DNA of 21,053 nt from Clostridiales bacterium (GCA_004558025.1 SFEG01000022.1:1-21053), one strand, 5' to 3'; shown: positions 5,656 through 14,059, counted from the stretch's first letter. Numbers and translations are program-made. The notes: generated by a model not told the origin, from the sequence alone.

Positions 5656-7549
5656 AAGGCTTGACGCTACCTTCGGAAAGCTCGAGGGCGAAAGCCTTGA
5701 GCTGCACGAGGGACTGAACGTCATCTCCTCCCCGAACGAGAGCGGCAAGAGCACCTGGTGCGCGTTTATCCGTGCCGTGCTCTACGGCGTTGACAGCTCA
5801 GAGAGGCAAAAAGCGGGCTTTTTGCCCGATAAAATGCGCTATGCTCCGTGGTCGGGCGAGCCGATGCAGGGCAGCATGCAGATAGAAAGTAATGGTCGCG
5901 ATATAACGCTCGTGCGCACGACGAAGACAGCCTCCGCCCCAATGCGCGAGTTTTCCGCCGTGTATACGGGAACGAGCGTTCCGGTAGACGGGCTTACGGG
6001 CGCGAACGCGGGCGAGACGCTCACCGGCGTGAGCCGCGACGTTTTCCGCCGCAGCGCATTCGTCGAGCAGGGCAAGGTCGCGGTGACGCACAGCGCCGAG
6101 CTTGAAAAGCGCATCAGCGCCATCGTCTCCACCGGCGATGAGGATTGCTCCTACACCGAGGCAGACGAGCGTCTGCGCCAGTGGCAGCGCAAGCGCCGCT
6201 TCAACCGCTACGGCCGTCTGCCGGAGCTTGAGGACGAGCTTTCGCATAAAAAGCAGCTTCTGTCCGAGCTTGCGGACGCATCGCAGCAGCGAAAGGATAT
6301 GTCCGCCGAGCTCGAGGCGGCCAAAAGAGAATGCGAAAAACTCGAGGCCGAGGTCACAGAGAGCCGCAAGATCGTCCGCAAGGAGGCGCTCAGCAGCCTG
6401 CAGGGCGTCAGAAGCGAGGTAAATGCCGCCGCCGAGCGGCACGATAAGGCCGCCGAGCGGCGAGATAGCTGCCGGGCGGCGCTGTGCGCCTGCGCGATAG
6501 GCGAGCGCAAGCCCGAGGAGGTCAAGGCCGAGGTCAAGGCAGATCTTGCCGAGGCGCTCAGCCTTAATGAAAAGTCCGAGCGCAAGGCATCTCCCGCTCT
6601 TGCGATAATACTCATGGTGCTGTGCGCAGCGCTCGTTGTTGCGGGATTTTTGCTCAAGGATTTTATGATCCATGCCTTTGCCGCGGCAGCAGCCGCGCTG
6701 GCTGTGGGCATTATTCTCTTCGTCCGCTCCTCGCGCCGCAGGGCGGAGGCCTATGAGGCCGCAAAGGCTCGGCGCAAAATACTCTCAAAATACCGAGCCG
6801 AGACCGAGGAGGATATCGCCTCGAGCCTTGATGAGTATCTTGAGCTTTATAAAAACTATGCCGAGGCGCAGCGAGCTGAGAAGGAGACCGCCGAGGTCCT
6901 CGCCGCGGTGCGTCGCCGTCAGGAGCAGGCCGAAAGCAGAACACTTACCCAGCTCGACTTCACCGGCGGCGATAATCAGGCCGCGCAGCTGAGCCGTCAG
7001 CTTGCAGAAGCACGCGCTAAATGCAGCCGCATTTCCGCCCTGATGGCCGAACACAGCGGCAGGCTCGCCGCGATGGGCGACCCTCTGGTGCTCGGTTCGG
7101 AGATCAGCCGAATGGAGAGCGAATACGCGGAAATTTCCGCCGAGTACGACGCGATAGCTCTGGCCGTCGACACACTGCGCAAGGCAAATGAGGATATCCA
7201 GAGCCGCTTTTCTCCGGCGCTGGGCAAGCTCGCTGCCGAGTATATGCAGTTTGTCACCGGCGGCAAATACGACGGCGTCATGCTCGACCGCGATTTTTCT
7301 GCAATGGTGCATGAAAACGGCAAAAACGTCCCGCGCGGCGCGGAATATCTGAGCGCAGGCACGCTCGATCTTATGTATCTTGCCGTGCGCCTTGCGGTGT
7401 GCTCGCTGGCACTGCCGGAGGATGCAAACTGTCCGCTGATAATAGACGATGCGCTTGTGAACTTCGATGCCGAGCGCAGAAAGCAGGCCATGACGCTGCT
7501 TGAAAAGATCGCGCAGGAGCGGCAGGTCATACTCTTCACATGCAGCTGA
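5645..7549 (+). CDS. yhaN: YhaN/SbcC-like AAA ATPase with membrane hairpin
   Basis: A 634-residue partner of the upstream nuclease. GAGGAGGTG (about 5629-5637) sets the ATG at 5645, inside the previous gene. Rad50/SbcC features: Walker A PNESGKST (30-37), Q-loop FVEQGK (Q142), ABC signature LSAGTLDLMY (569-578), Walker B LIIDD (598-602) and D-loop region ALVNFD. Coiled-coil stretches (about 190-270 and 365-450) flank two hydrophobic segments (about 316-337 and 340-361) where SbcC would carry its long arms and zinc hook. It should dimerise through ATP and gate the nuclease. It is shorter than B. subtilis YhaN (over 900 residues), so the coiled-coil arms are much reduced. The paired hydrophobic spans suggest that the complex is tethered to the membrane. 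Confidence 0.85.
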   Translation: MIIKRLDATFGKLEGESLELHEGLNVISSPNESGKSTWCAFIRAVLYGVDSSERQKAGFLPDKMRYAPWSGEPMQGSMQIESNGRDITLVRTTKTASAPMREFSAVYTGTSVPVDGLTGANAGETLTGVSRDVFRRSAFVEQGKVAVTHSAELEKRISAIVSTGDEDCSYTEADERLRQWQRKRRFNRYGRLPELEDELSHKKQLLSELADASQQRKDMSAELEAAKRECEKLEAEVTESRKIVRKEALSSLQGVRSEVNAAAERHDKAAERRDSCRAALCACAIGERKPEEVKAEVKADLAEALSLNEKSERKASPALAIILMVLCAALVVAGFLLKDFMIHAFAAAAAALAVGIILFVRSSRRRAEAYEAAKARRKILSKYRAETEEDIASSLDEYLELYKNYAEAQRAEKETAEVLAAVRRRQEQAESRTLTQLDFTGGDNQAAQLSRQLAEARAKCSRISALMAEHSGRLAAMGDPLVLGSEISRMESEYAEISAEYDAIALAVDTLRKANEDIQSRFSPALGKLAAEYMQFVTGGKYDGVMLDRDFSAMVHENGKNVPRGAEYLSAGTLDLMYLAVRLAVCSLALPEDANCPLIIDDALVNFDAERRKQAMTLLEKIAQERQVILFTCS

Positions 7550-7554
7550 ATATT

Positions 7555-7585
7555 AAAAGACCACTCTTCGTGAGTGGTCTTTTTC
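7555..7585 (+). terminator. Terminator of the ymdB-yhaO-yhaN operon
   Basis: AAAGACCACTC (7556-7566), loop TTCGT, GAGTGGTCTTT, then a T-run to about 7584. It starts 6 nt after the stop, and the -35 of the next promoter follows directly. Confidence 0.9.
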
Positions 7586-7586
7586 G

Positions 7587-7615
7587 TTGAAAAATGAGCT
7601 GTGTCGTGATATCAT
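7587..7615 (+). promoter_or_regulatory. Extended -10 promoter, predicted leaderless start for rlmD
   Basis: TTGAAA (7587-7592), 17-nt spacer, TATCAT (7610-7615), with TGA before the -10 (GTGATATCAT). The ATG at 7623 is 8 nt past the -10 and has no ribosome site. The in-frame TTG at 7587 is part of the -35 and is not a likely start. Confidence 0.6.
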
Positions 7616-7622
7616 GAAAAAC

Positions 7623-8996
7623 ATGGAACAGTTAAAGAAAAACGAGATATTTGAAGCCGAGATCACGGCTTATAATTCCGAGGGCAGCGGTGTTGCGCGT
7701 ATCCTCGGCAGGGCGGTGTTCGTGCCGCGCACGATAGTCGGCGAAAGGTGGCGCATCGTCATCGTCAAGGTCACGGCCTCGGCGGTGTACGGCCGCGCAC
7801 TTGAGCCTGTAAAGCTCTCACCCGAGCGCAGAGAGCCCGAGTGCGAAAATTATCTGCGCTGCGGCGGCTGCGGCCTGCGGCACATGAGCTATGCCGAGGA
7901 GCTGCGCTTTAAAAAGCAGCGCGTGGACGACGCACTGAGGCACATCGCCCATCAGTCCGTGCAGGTTGAGCGCATCACCGGCAGCGATGAAACGGCGCAC
8001 TATCGAAACAAGGGCATCTACGCCGTGCGCGAGGTCGAGGGCCGCGCCCGCAAGGGCTTTTTCGCGCCGCGCAGCCACGAGCTCGTGCCGGTCGGGCGCT
8101 GTCTTATACAGAGCGACATCGCCGATAAGGCGGCCGAGGCGGTCGTGCGTTTTATGAACGATAACGGCCTGCGAGCGTATGACGAGAAAACGCGCAGTGG
8201 TCTAGTTAAGCATGTGTATGTGCGAAAGGCGGTCAATACGCCCGACGCCGTCGCGGTCATAGTTGCCTCCGGCGGCTTCGGCGCGAGGACGCAGGCGCTT
8301 GTCGACTTTATGCGAAAGGCCTGCCCGGAGCTCACGGGCATCGTTTTAAATGTCAACAAAACGAGCGGCAACACAGTCCTTGCCGGGGATTTTCACACGC
8401 TGTGGGGCAGAGATTATATACGCGACAGCTTAGGCGGTATAGTCTATGAGCTCGCTCCGCAGGCCTTTTATCAGATAAACCCGCCCCAGGCCGAAAAGCT
8501 CTATAAAAAGGCCGTCGAGTACGCTTCGCCCGAGGGCAAAACGGTTCTGGACATGTACTGCGGCGCGGGCACGATAAGCCTGTTTCTTGCGAGAGCGGCA
8601 AAGCGCGTCATCGGCGCGGAGATAATCCCCGAGGCCGTTGAGAACGCGCGCGAAAACGCGCATCGCAACGGGATAGAGAATGCGGACTTTATCTGCGCCG
8701 ACGCTTCCGAGGCGGCTGAGAAATTCCTGCGCGACGGTGTTCGCCCCGAGGCGATAGTCGTCGATCCGCCGCGCAAGGGCATGGATGAGGCCGCCGTGCG
8801 CGCCCTGTGCGGCATGGCGCCGGAGCGCATAGTGTACGTTTCCTGCAATCCCGCGACCCTCGCGCGCGACATATGCGTATTTAACGACTGCGGCTACGCC
8901 CTGCGCCGCGCCGAGGCCGTGGACATGTTCCCAAGAACGGCGCATGTTGAGACGGTCGCGCTGATGGAGAAAGTTGAGATGTATGAGTATGAGTAA
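7623..8996 (+). CDS. rlmD: 23S rRNA (uracil-C5)-methyltransferase RlmD/RumA family
   Basis: A 457-residue class I SAM methyltransferase. An N-terminal TRAM domain (about 3-62, EITAYNSEGSGVARI) binds RNA. Cysteines C74, C80, C83 (CENYLRCGGCG) and C160 form a 4Fe-4S site as in RumA. The core has QINPPQ (about 285-290), SAM motif DMYCGAGT (310-317), VVDPPRKG (379-386) and the catalytic SCNPATLARD (C408). The C-terminal DMFPRTAHVE is typical. It makes 5-methyluridine in 23S rRNA; related Gram-positive enzymes modify U747 and/or U1939, and the exact site cannot be told here. The start at 7623 fits both the promoter spacing and the family N-terminus (MEQLKKNEIFEAEI). Confidence 0.9.
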   Translation: MEQLKKNEIFEAEITAYNSEGSGVARILGRAVFVPRTIVGERWRIVIVKVTASAVYGRALEPVKLSPERREPECENYLRCGGCGLRHMSYAEELRFKKQRVDDALRHIAHQSVQVERITGSDETAHYRNKGIYAVREVEGRARKGFFAPRSHELVPVGRCLIQSDIADKAAEAVVRFMNDNGLRAYDEKTRSGLVKHVYVRKAVNTPDAVAVIVASGGFGARTQALVDFMRKACPELTGIVLNVNKTSGNTVLAGDFHTLWGRDYIRDSLGGIVYELAPQAFYQINPPQAEKLYKKAVEYASPEGKTVLDMYCGAGTISLFLARAAKRVIGAEIIPEAVENARENAHRNGIENADFICADASEAAEKFLRDGVRPEAIVVDPPRKGMDEAAVRALCGMAPERIVYVSCNPATLARDICVFNDCGYALRRAEAVDMFPRTAHVETVALMEKVEMYEYE

Positions 8997-9049
8997 TTCA
9001 GAACAGCAGAAGGCTGCGAAGCGCTTTGCATAAATAAAAAGGAGACATT

Positions 9050-10159
9050 ATGGGGTTATTTGATTTTCTAAAAAAGAGCACGGTATCAGCAAAGATAGAG
9101 AAACCGCTAACAACAGTTCCTTCGGTGCCTGTTGCAGAGGGAAAATATTATCAACCAAATGAATATTACACAGCCAAGTCTTATGAGGGGACGATATGTG
9201 AGCGCACAGTTGTAACTTTTGAAGAGAGAAAGAAAACATCTGTTCCATCAGAAAATGGACTATATGTTGCGGAGATTCTGCTTTTAGAATACTGTTCACA
9301 AGGAAAATACCCACATCCCACGAATGGGTATCCCGGCTTTTGGTGGTTCGAATATGGAATACGAGATGTGGGCGCTGCGTTAGAAAGCCTAAGAAAAAGA
9401 GGCTTTATTGAGTTCGGTTCAGCCCAAGACGCGCTAAAAGGCCTTACGGTAATTCAATTAAAAGAACTATTGCAAAAGAAGAGTCTTTCTACTACAGGGA
9501 AGAAGGCAGAGCTTATCGAAAAAACTGCACAAGCTTTTTCGGAAGAGGAGCTTGAGGCGGTTGGAGTAGAGAAAAAGTATGTGTTGACGGCTAAAGGTTT
9601 TGATGAATTGGAGAAGAATGCTTATGTTCCATATATGCATAAACACCCGAATAAAACTACAGAGGGAGACATACCGAGCAGAGAATTTAATGTATGGAGT
9701 ATAAATCGATTGCTTGGAATGAGAAATACACCTGACTGGAAAAGTGTAGTGGACGCGCAGGAAAGATTGTTAAGCTCTGAAACAGAAAAAGAGAATAAGA
9801 AAAACATGGAGTGGGTAAAAGAATATGATCCTAGTGGCTACAAGGTAATAAGAACACAGGATCAGCAGATTAAAGCTGTTCAGAAAAGAGCCGAGGAATA
9901 TTATGAAACAAAGGATATTAAATCCTACATAGAATTTTGGGAAAACTTATGGGAAACTGGAGGCCTAAAATTTGAAGGCTCAGGTTGGCACTTTGTGTTA
10001 CCGGATTTATATATCAAAACAAAAGAGTATGCAAAAGCAAGGAAGTTTCTTGATTACTTGAAAAAGAAGAAGCCGTGCTATATAAATAAGGCTGATAAGT
10101 ATATCCAGCGAATCGAAAAGCTGGAAGAAAGAGAGCGCAAAAAAGCGGGCAATATATAA
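9050..10159 (+). CDS. SAP-domain protein with winged-helix-like parts, AT-rich, unknown function
   Basis: A 369-residue soluble protein with AAGGAG just upstream. Residues about 71-124 (ending LESLRKRGFIEF) look like a winged helix; residues about 127-162 (LTVIQLKELLQKKSLSTTGK) are a SAP motif, a short helical DNA-binding module; YVLTAKGFDEL (about 177-187) resembles the wing of a second such fold. The C-terminal third (FWENLWETGGLKFEGSGWHF, then lysine-rich helices) looks TPR-like. No catalytic residues are recognised, so binding to DNA is the only role suggested. Base composition differs sharply from its neighbours: 20 of 60 bases are G/C at 9601-9660 against 46 of 60 at 8041-8100. AGA and TTA codons are common. 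This suggests recent transfer. It stands alone between rlmD and a flavodoxin gene. Confidence 0.75.
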   Translation: MGLFDFLKKSTVSAKIEKPLTTVPSVPVAEGKYYQPNEYYTAKSYEGTICERTVVTFEERKKTSVPSENGLYVAEILLLEYCSQGKYPHPTNGYPGFWWFEYGIRDVGAALESLRKRGFIEFGSAQDALKGLTVIQLKELLQKKSLSTTGKKAELIEKTAQAFSEEELEAVGVEKKYVLTAKGFDELEKNAYVPYMHKHPNKTTEGDIPSREFNVWSINRLLGMRNTPDWKSVVDAQERLLSSETEKENKKNMEWVKEYDPSGYKVIRTQDQQIKAVQKRAEEYYETKDIKSYIEFWENLWETGGLKFEGSGWHFVLPDLYIKTKEYAKARKFLDYLKKKKPCYINKADKYIQRIEKLEERERKKAGNI

Positions 10160-10198
10160 AAGTGGGTGAGCCTATATTTGCATATTAATCAGCACTTA

Positions 10199-10227
10199 TT
10201 AACATGATTCTAGAATAACCGTAAAAA
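10199..10227 (+). promoter_or_regulatory. Weak promoter candidate before the flavodoxin gene
   Basis: TTAACA (10199-10204), 17-nt spacer, TAAAAA (10222-10227). The spacer holds the palindrome ATTCTAGAAT, and a 9-bp hairpin (ATAAAGCTT/AAGCTTTAT) follows just before the ribosome site. The rest of the gap 10160-10270 is AT-rich and shows no terminator for the SAP gene. Confidence 0.35.
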
Positions 10228-10270
10228 TAAAGCTTACGAAGCTTTATAAACAAATGATGGAGGTACAGAT

Positions 10271-10900
10271 ATGAACAAGAAGCTCAAGGTTCTCATTATA
10301 AACGGCTCGCCGCGCGTCGGCGGCAACACGTCCGTTGCGCTGCGCGAGATGGCCGATGTTTTCGCTGCCGAAGGCGTCGAGACCGAGATCGTGCAGATAG
10401 GCGCCGAGCCCGTGCGCGGCTGCATCGCCTGCGGCTATTGCTATGAACACGACAGGTGCGTGTTCGACGATGTCGTCAACACCATCGCACCGAAGTTCGA
10501 GGCCGCCGACGGCCTCGTTATTGCAAGCCCCGTGTATTTCGCAAATGCAAACGCGACTCTCGTCGCCTGCCTGGACAGGCTGTTTTACAGCACGGGCTTT
10601 GACAAGACCATGAAGGTCGGCGCAAGCGTCGTGTGTGCGCGCCGCGGCGGCTGCTCGGCGACGTTCGACGAGCTTAATAAGTATTTCACCATTTCCGGCA
10701 TGCCCGTTGCGTCGAGCCAGTATTGGAACAGCATCCACGGCAGAGCAAAGGGCGAGGCCGAGCTCGACGGGGAGGGGAAGCAGACCATGCGCACTCTCGC
10801 GCGGAACATGACCTTCCTCATGAAGAGCATCGCCCTCGGCAAGGAAAAGTTCGGTCTCCCCGAAACGGAAGAACATGTAATGACAAACTTCATAAGATAA
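10271..10900 (+). CDS. Flavodoxin-fold NAD(P)H-dependent reductase
   Basis: A 209-residue cytoplasmic protein with GGAGG upstream of the ATG. The N-terminal strand and phosphate loop INGSPRVGGNTS (10-21) is the FMN-binding signature of NADPH-dependent FMN reductases and iron-sulfur flavoproteins. A cysteine group CIACGYC (51-57) with C63 follows, as in the iron-sulfur flavoprotein/ISF-like branch, though the Cys spacing alone does not prove a cluster. SPVYFANANA (about 86-95) is the usual flavin-contacting strand. It probably transfers electrons to small quinones, nitro compounds or metals; the substrate is unknown. It has the high-GC codon use of the genome, unlike the gene before it, and converges on the MATE exporter with a shared terminator. 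Confidence 0.85.
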   Translation: MNKKLKVLIINGSPRVGGNTSVALREMADVFAAEGVETEIVQIGAEPVRGCIACGYCYEHDRCVFDDVVNTIAPKFEAADGLVIASPVYFANANATLVACLDRLFYSTGFDKTMKVGASVVCARRGGCSATFDELNKYFTISGMPVASSQYWNSIHGRAKGEAELDGEGKQTMRTLARNMTFLMKSIALGKEKFGLPETEEHVMTNFIR

Positions 10901-10901
10901 G

Positions 10902-10937
10902 AAAAATCAGCAGATGACGCATCATCTGCTGATTTTT
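10902..10937. terminator. Bidirectional terminator between flavodoxin and MATE genes
   Basis: AAAAATCAGCAGATGA (10902-10917), loop CGCA, and the exact reverse complement (10922-10937). The A/T ends give a U-run on both strands, so it can end both converging transcripts. Confidence 0.9.
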
Positions 10938-10952
10938 AATCAAGGCCGGTAT

Positions 10953-12317
10953 TTATTTTTCCTCAAGCTTTTTCAGCGCTTTTTTGAAGTTCACGGCGAA
11001 TATGGCGATGGTGAAGAGAACGGCCAGACAGTCCGCGGCGGGCTCGGCGGCGTATACTGCGCTGACCTTGTCGGACAGAAGCTGCGGCATGATGTAGATA
11101 AGCGGCAGAAGCAGTACGAATTTGCGCATGACCGCGACGATTATCGAGCACAGCGCATAGCCTATCGAGACGAAGGTCATTTGGCATGCTATTTGGATGC
11201 CGAAAATGAACATCGCGCCGCAGTAGATGCGCAGTGCGTGCGCGGCAAAGTCGACAAGCCGTGCATCCGAGGCGAACATGCCCGCGAATATCTGCGGAAA
11301 CAGCATGACCAGCGCCCAAAGCGTGACGGAATAGATAACGCAGACCTTCAGCAGCAGGCGGAAGCTTTCGCGCACACGCGCGGCGTTTTTCGCACCGAAG
11401 TTATAGCTCGTTATCGGCTGTGCACCCTGCGCAATGCCCTGAAGCGGCAGCATCGCAAATTGCATGACGCTCATCAGTATCGTCATTGCGCCAACCGCTA
11501 TATCTCCGCCGTAGCGCAGCAGCGATGTGTTGAAGCACATTGAGATCACGCTCTCGCTGGCCTGCATGACAAACACCGAAAGTCCCAGCGCGATGCACGG
11601 CGGCATGAGCCGCAGACCGGGCAGCAGGGTGCTCTTTTTGAGCCGCAGTACGGTCTTTTCCCCGCGCAGAAACGACAGCACCCACACGCAGGACACCGCC
11701 TGCGAGATGACCGTTGCAACGGCCGCGCCCTTAACGCCCATATTGAGAGCAAAAATGAACACGGGGTCGAGCGCAATGTTCAAAACAGCGCCGATGAGCA
11801 CGGTGTACATGCCCGTTTTCGCAAAGCCCTGCGCCGTTATGAAGGCGTTGAGGCCGAGCGTTATCTGCACGAAGATCGTGCCGAGGGCATATATGCGCAT
11901 GTAGTCGGCAGCGTAGGCGATCGTGTTTTCGCTTGCGCCGAAAACGCAGAGCAGCTCCTTATTCCAAATGAGCATGACGGCGGTGAGAATGAGCGATATG
12001 ATGATCTGCATCGTCAGACAGCCGCCGAGCGTTTTCTCCGCCGAGTCGTGATCGCCGCGGCCCATGAATATCGACGCGCGCGGAGCGCCGCCGGCCGCGA
12101 CGAAGGCCGAGAAGGCGGAAACTATGAGTATCAGCGGCATACAGACGCCCAGCCCCGTCAGCGCAAGGCTGCCGACCTCGGGAATATGTCCGATGTAAAT
12201 GCGGTCGACGATGTTATACAGCATGTTCACGAGCTGAGCTATGACTGTCGGCACGGCGAGCTTGGGCAGGAGCTTCCTTATGGGCTCTGTGCCGAGAAAT
12301 GTTTTGTCGTCCTGCAT
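10953..12317 (-). CDS. MATE family multidrug/cation exporter
   Basis: A 454-residue integral membrane protein on the minus strand, with the usual MATE length and about 12 hydrophobic spans. The N-terminus (LGTEPIRKLLPKLAVPTVIAQ) and the pattern NMLYNIVDRIYIGHI, then MGRGDHDSAEKTLGG and a similar second half (GIAQGAQPITSYNFGAK), are classic for the NorM/DinF-type superfamily. Such exporters swap Na+ or H+ for cationic drugs, metabolites or lipids across the cytoplasmic membrane. An AAGGAT site precedes the ATG. It has its own promoter (12348-12376) and is divergent from the PIG-V-like gene. No regulator gene stands beside it; the substrate cannot be predicted. Confidence 0.92.
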   Translation of the reverse strand: MQDDKTFLGTEPIRKLLPKLAVPTVIAQLVNMLYNIVDRIYIGHIPEVGSLALTGLGVCMPLILIVSAFSAFVAAGGAPRASIFMGRGDHDSAEKTLGGCLTMQIIISLILTAVMLIWNKELLCVFGASENTIAYAADYMRIYALGTIFVQITLGLNAFITAQGFAKTGMYTVLIGAVLNIALDPVFIFALNMGVKGAAVATVISQAVSCVWVLSFLRGEKTVLRLKKSTLLPGLRLMPPCIALGLSVFVMQASESVISMCFNTSLLRYGGDIAVGAMTILMSVMQFAMLPLQGIAQGAQPITSYNFGAKNAARVRESFRLLLKVCVIYSVTLWALVMLFPQIFAGMFASDARLVDFAAHALRIYCGAMFIFGIQIACQMTFVSIGYALCSIIVAVMRKFVLLLPLIYIMPQLLSDKVSAVYAAEPAADCLAVLFTIAIFAVNFKKALKKLEEK

Positions 12318-12347
12318 GGTTATCCTTCTTTATAATTTAATGAAAGA

Positions 12348-12376
12348 ATATTAGCACTCGCTGTGAGCTAAGTCAA
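12348..12376 (-). promoter_or_regulatory. Promoter of the MATE gene
   Basis: On the minus strand TTGACT (12376-12371), 17-nt spacer, TAATAT (12353-12348), with a TGC extended -10. It lies back to back with the plus-strand promoter at 12384-12412, only 7 bp apart, so one bound factor could affect both. Confidence 0.75.
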
Positions 12377-12383
12377 TTAAGAC

Positions 12384-12412
12384 TTCATTTTGTGCACCCG
12401 ACGTGATAATAT
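12384..12412 (+). promoter_or_regulatory. Extended -10 promoter, predicted leaderless start for the PIG-V-like gene
   Basis: TTCATT (12384-12389), 17-nt spacer, TAATAT (12407-12412) with TGA before it (GTGATAATAT). The ATG at 12419 is 7 nt past the -10 with no ribosome site. Confidence 0.5.
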
Positions 12413-12418
12413 AAGCGT

Positions 12419-13732
12419 ATGTTAAACGACAAATTGCCCGAAAAATTAATATCAGCCCTCGGAACGGCGGCGCTATGCGCTGTGTTCGCCCTTTGGTGCG
12501 CAGTGAGCAATTACGGTGCGGCGGGCTATACGGCGGCTGTGCTCAGCGCTCTTTTGATGCTCGCCCTGTGCCTGTTGTTTGTGCCCCGATGGTGCGCCTT
12601 TTGGAGAAAAAGCGAGCCCGAGACGCTCGGCAAGGCCGACAGCGGCGAGTGCGCGCGCATTTTCGCGCTTATCATGATATGGGACGCTGCCATACTCGTC
12701 CTCGGTTTTGTTCTGAGAAAGCTGCTCGGCTATGACGAGAGCGCGGGCGAATATGTCCGCTTCTGGCTGTGCACCGACAGCCGGCATTACATGGACATCG
12801 CACGCGACTGGTACCTGTCCGACGGCGAGTGGGACAGACTGGTGCAGCTCGTGTTCCTGCCGGGCTATCCCGTTATCGTGCGGCTTTTTGCGTATCTCAT
12901 CGGCAATGAGCTCGCCGCGGGGCTTTTTGTGTCCGCTCTGTGCTTTGCCGGCTCCGGCGTTATGCTCTATAAGCTCTTAAGCCTTGACTCGGACAGTGCT
13001 ACGGCCTTGCGCGCAGTGAAGCTTTTTGCCCTGAGCCCGGCGGCATTTTTCTTCGCAGCTCCCATGAGCGAGAGCCTTTTTATCCTGTGCACGGTCTCCT
13101 GCCTGTATCTTCTGCGCCGCGGAAAGCTCATACCGGGCAGCCTTTTGGGCGCATACGGCGCGTTCACGCGCTCGCCGGGGCTATTGCTCATCGTGCCGAT
13201 ATTCTTCGAGCTTGTCCATAAACGCGCAAGACCGCGGGAGTATTTATCTCTCCTCATCGTGCCCCTCGGCTTTGCGGCATACTGCCTTGTAAACTACACG
13301 GTGTCGGGCGATGCGTTCAAATTCATGGAATATCAGAGAGTGCATTGGAACCAGCAGCTCGGCTGGTTTTTCAACACCGCCGCCTATCAGACGGAGAACG
13401 CCCTCGCCACGGCGGGGGATAACCCGGCGTTTTTCTTCGGCCTGTGGCTGCCGAACCTTCTGGCGCAGCTGACAGCTCTCGTTATAATGCTCCTCGCCGC
13501 GCGAAAAATACGCGCATCGTATACGGCGTATTTCATAGCCTATTTTGTCGTCACCGTGGGCGCGACCTGGCTTCTGAGCGCGCCGAGGTACCTTGCGGCT
13601 ATGATATCGCTTCCCATAGCTCTCGCGGCCTTGAGCCCGAAAAAGCGCACGGAGCGGGCGCTCATCGCGCTGAGTTCAGCGGCATTTGCTGTGTATTTTG
13701 TTGTATTCCTGCTCCGATGGCAGGTTTGGTAA
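12419..13732 (+). CDS. PIG-V-like polytopic membrane glycosyltransferase
   Basis: A 437-residue protein with roughly ten hydrophobic spans. The first large outside loop holds CTDSRHYMDIARDWY (about 118-132) and FLPGYPVIVRL (146-156), followed by LFALSPAAFFFAAPMSESLF and TRSPGLL. These motifs resemble the PIG-V/GT-C mannosyltransferase family (PF04188) and its bacterial homologues, which use a polyprenyl-phosphate sugar and a membrane-proximal acidic residue; D120 is the likely catalytic acid by position. The acceptor (lipid, wall polymer or protein) is unknown. The gene is alone, divergent from the MATE gene, and has no clear terminator before the secG promoter. The ATG lacks a Shine-Dalgarno site, see the promoter entry. 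Confidence 0.7.
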   Translation: MLNDKLPEKLISALGTAALCAVFALWCAVSNYGAAGYTAAVLSALLMLALCLLFVPRWCAFWRKSEPETLGKADSGECARIFALIMIWDAAILVLGFVLRKLLGYDESAGEYVRFWLCTDSRHYMDIARDWYLSDGEWDRLVQLVFLPGYPVIVRLFAYLIGNELAAGLFVSALCFAGSGVMLYKLLSLDSDSATALRAVKLFALSPAAFFFAAPMSESLFILCTVSCLYLLRRGKLIPGSLLGAYGAFTRSPGLLLIVPIFFELVHKRARPREYLSLLIVPLGFAAYCLVNYTVSGDAFKFMEYQRVHWNQQLGWFFNTAAYQTENALATAGDNPAFFFGLWLPNLLAQLTALVIMLLAARKIRASYTAYFIAYFVVTVGATWLLSAPRYLAAMISLPIALAALSPKKRTERALIALSSAAFAVYFVVFLLRWQVW

Positions 13733-13753
13733 AAAAAATAGCGTAAATTTTTC

Positions 13754-13782
13754 TTGTAATTCGAAAAACGCTGTGGTATAGT
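13754..13782 (+). promoter_or_regulatory. Promoter of secG
   Basis: TTGTAA (13754-13759), 17-nt spacer, TATAGT (13777-13782) with TGG before it. The predicted leader is about 34 nt and holds AAAGGAT before the ATG. Confidence 0.7.
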
Positions 13783-13822
13783 AGATAGGCTAATATGTCA
13801 AAATCGAAAGGATCGAATATAA

Positions 13823-14059
13823 ATGAACGCTCTTAAACTTATTCTCACCATCCTTCAGCTTCTGTCCGGCCTCGCAGTAACCGTCGTCGTTCTTCTTCAG
13901 AGCGGCAAGAGCGCGGGCCTTTCCGGCGCTATCGCCGGCGGCGCGGAGACCTTCCTGAGCAAGGGAAAGGCAAAATCACTCGACGCAAAGCTTGCAAAGG
14001 CCACCAAGTGGTTCGCGATAGTTTTCGTCGTCCTCACCCTCGTGCTGAACCTTATCTGA
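13823..14059 (+). CDS. secG: SecG, protein-export translocase subunit
   Basis: A 78-residue membrane protein of the usual SecG length. It has two hydrophobic spans (about 5-25 and 60-78) joined by the glycine-rich loop with SGAIAGGAETFLSKGKAK, which matches the conserved SecG loop. It is the accessory subunit of the SecYEG channel and improves SecA-driven export. An AAAGGAT site precedes the ATG. In many Firmicutes secG is followed by rnr and smpB; here it is followed by a terminator and then azlC, so it appears to be transcribed alone. Confidence 0.93.
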   Translation: MNALKLILTILQLLSGLAVTVVVLLQSGKSAGLSGAIAGGAETFLSKGKAKSLDAKLAKATKWFAIVFVVLTLVLNLI

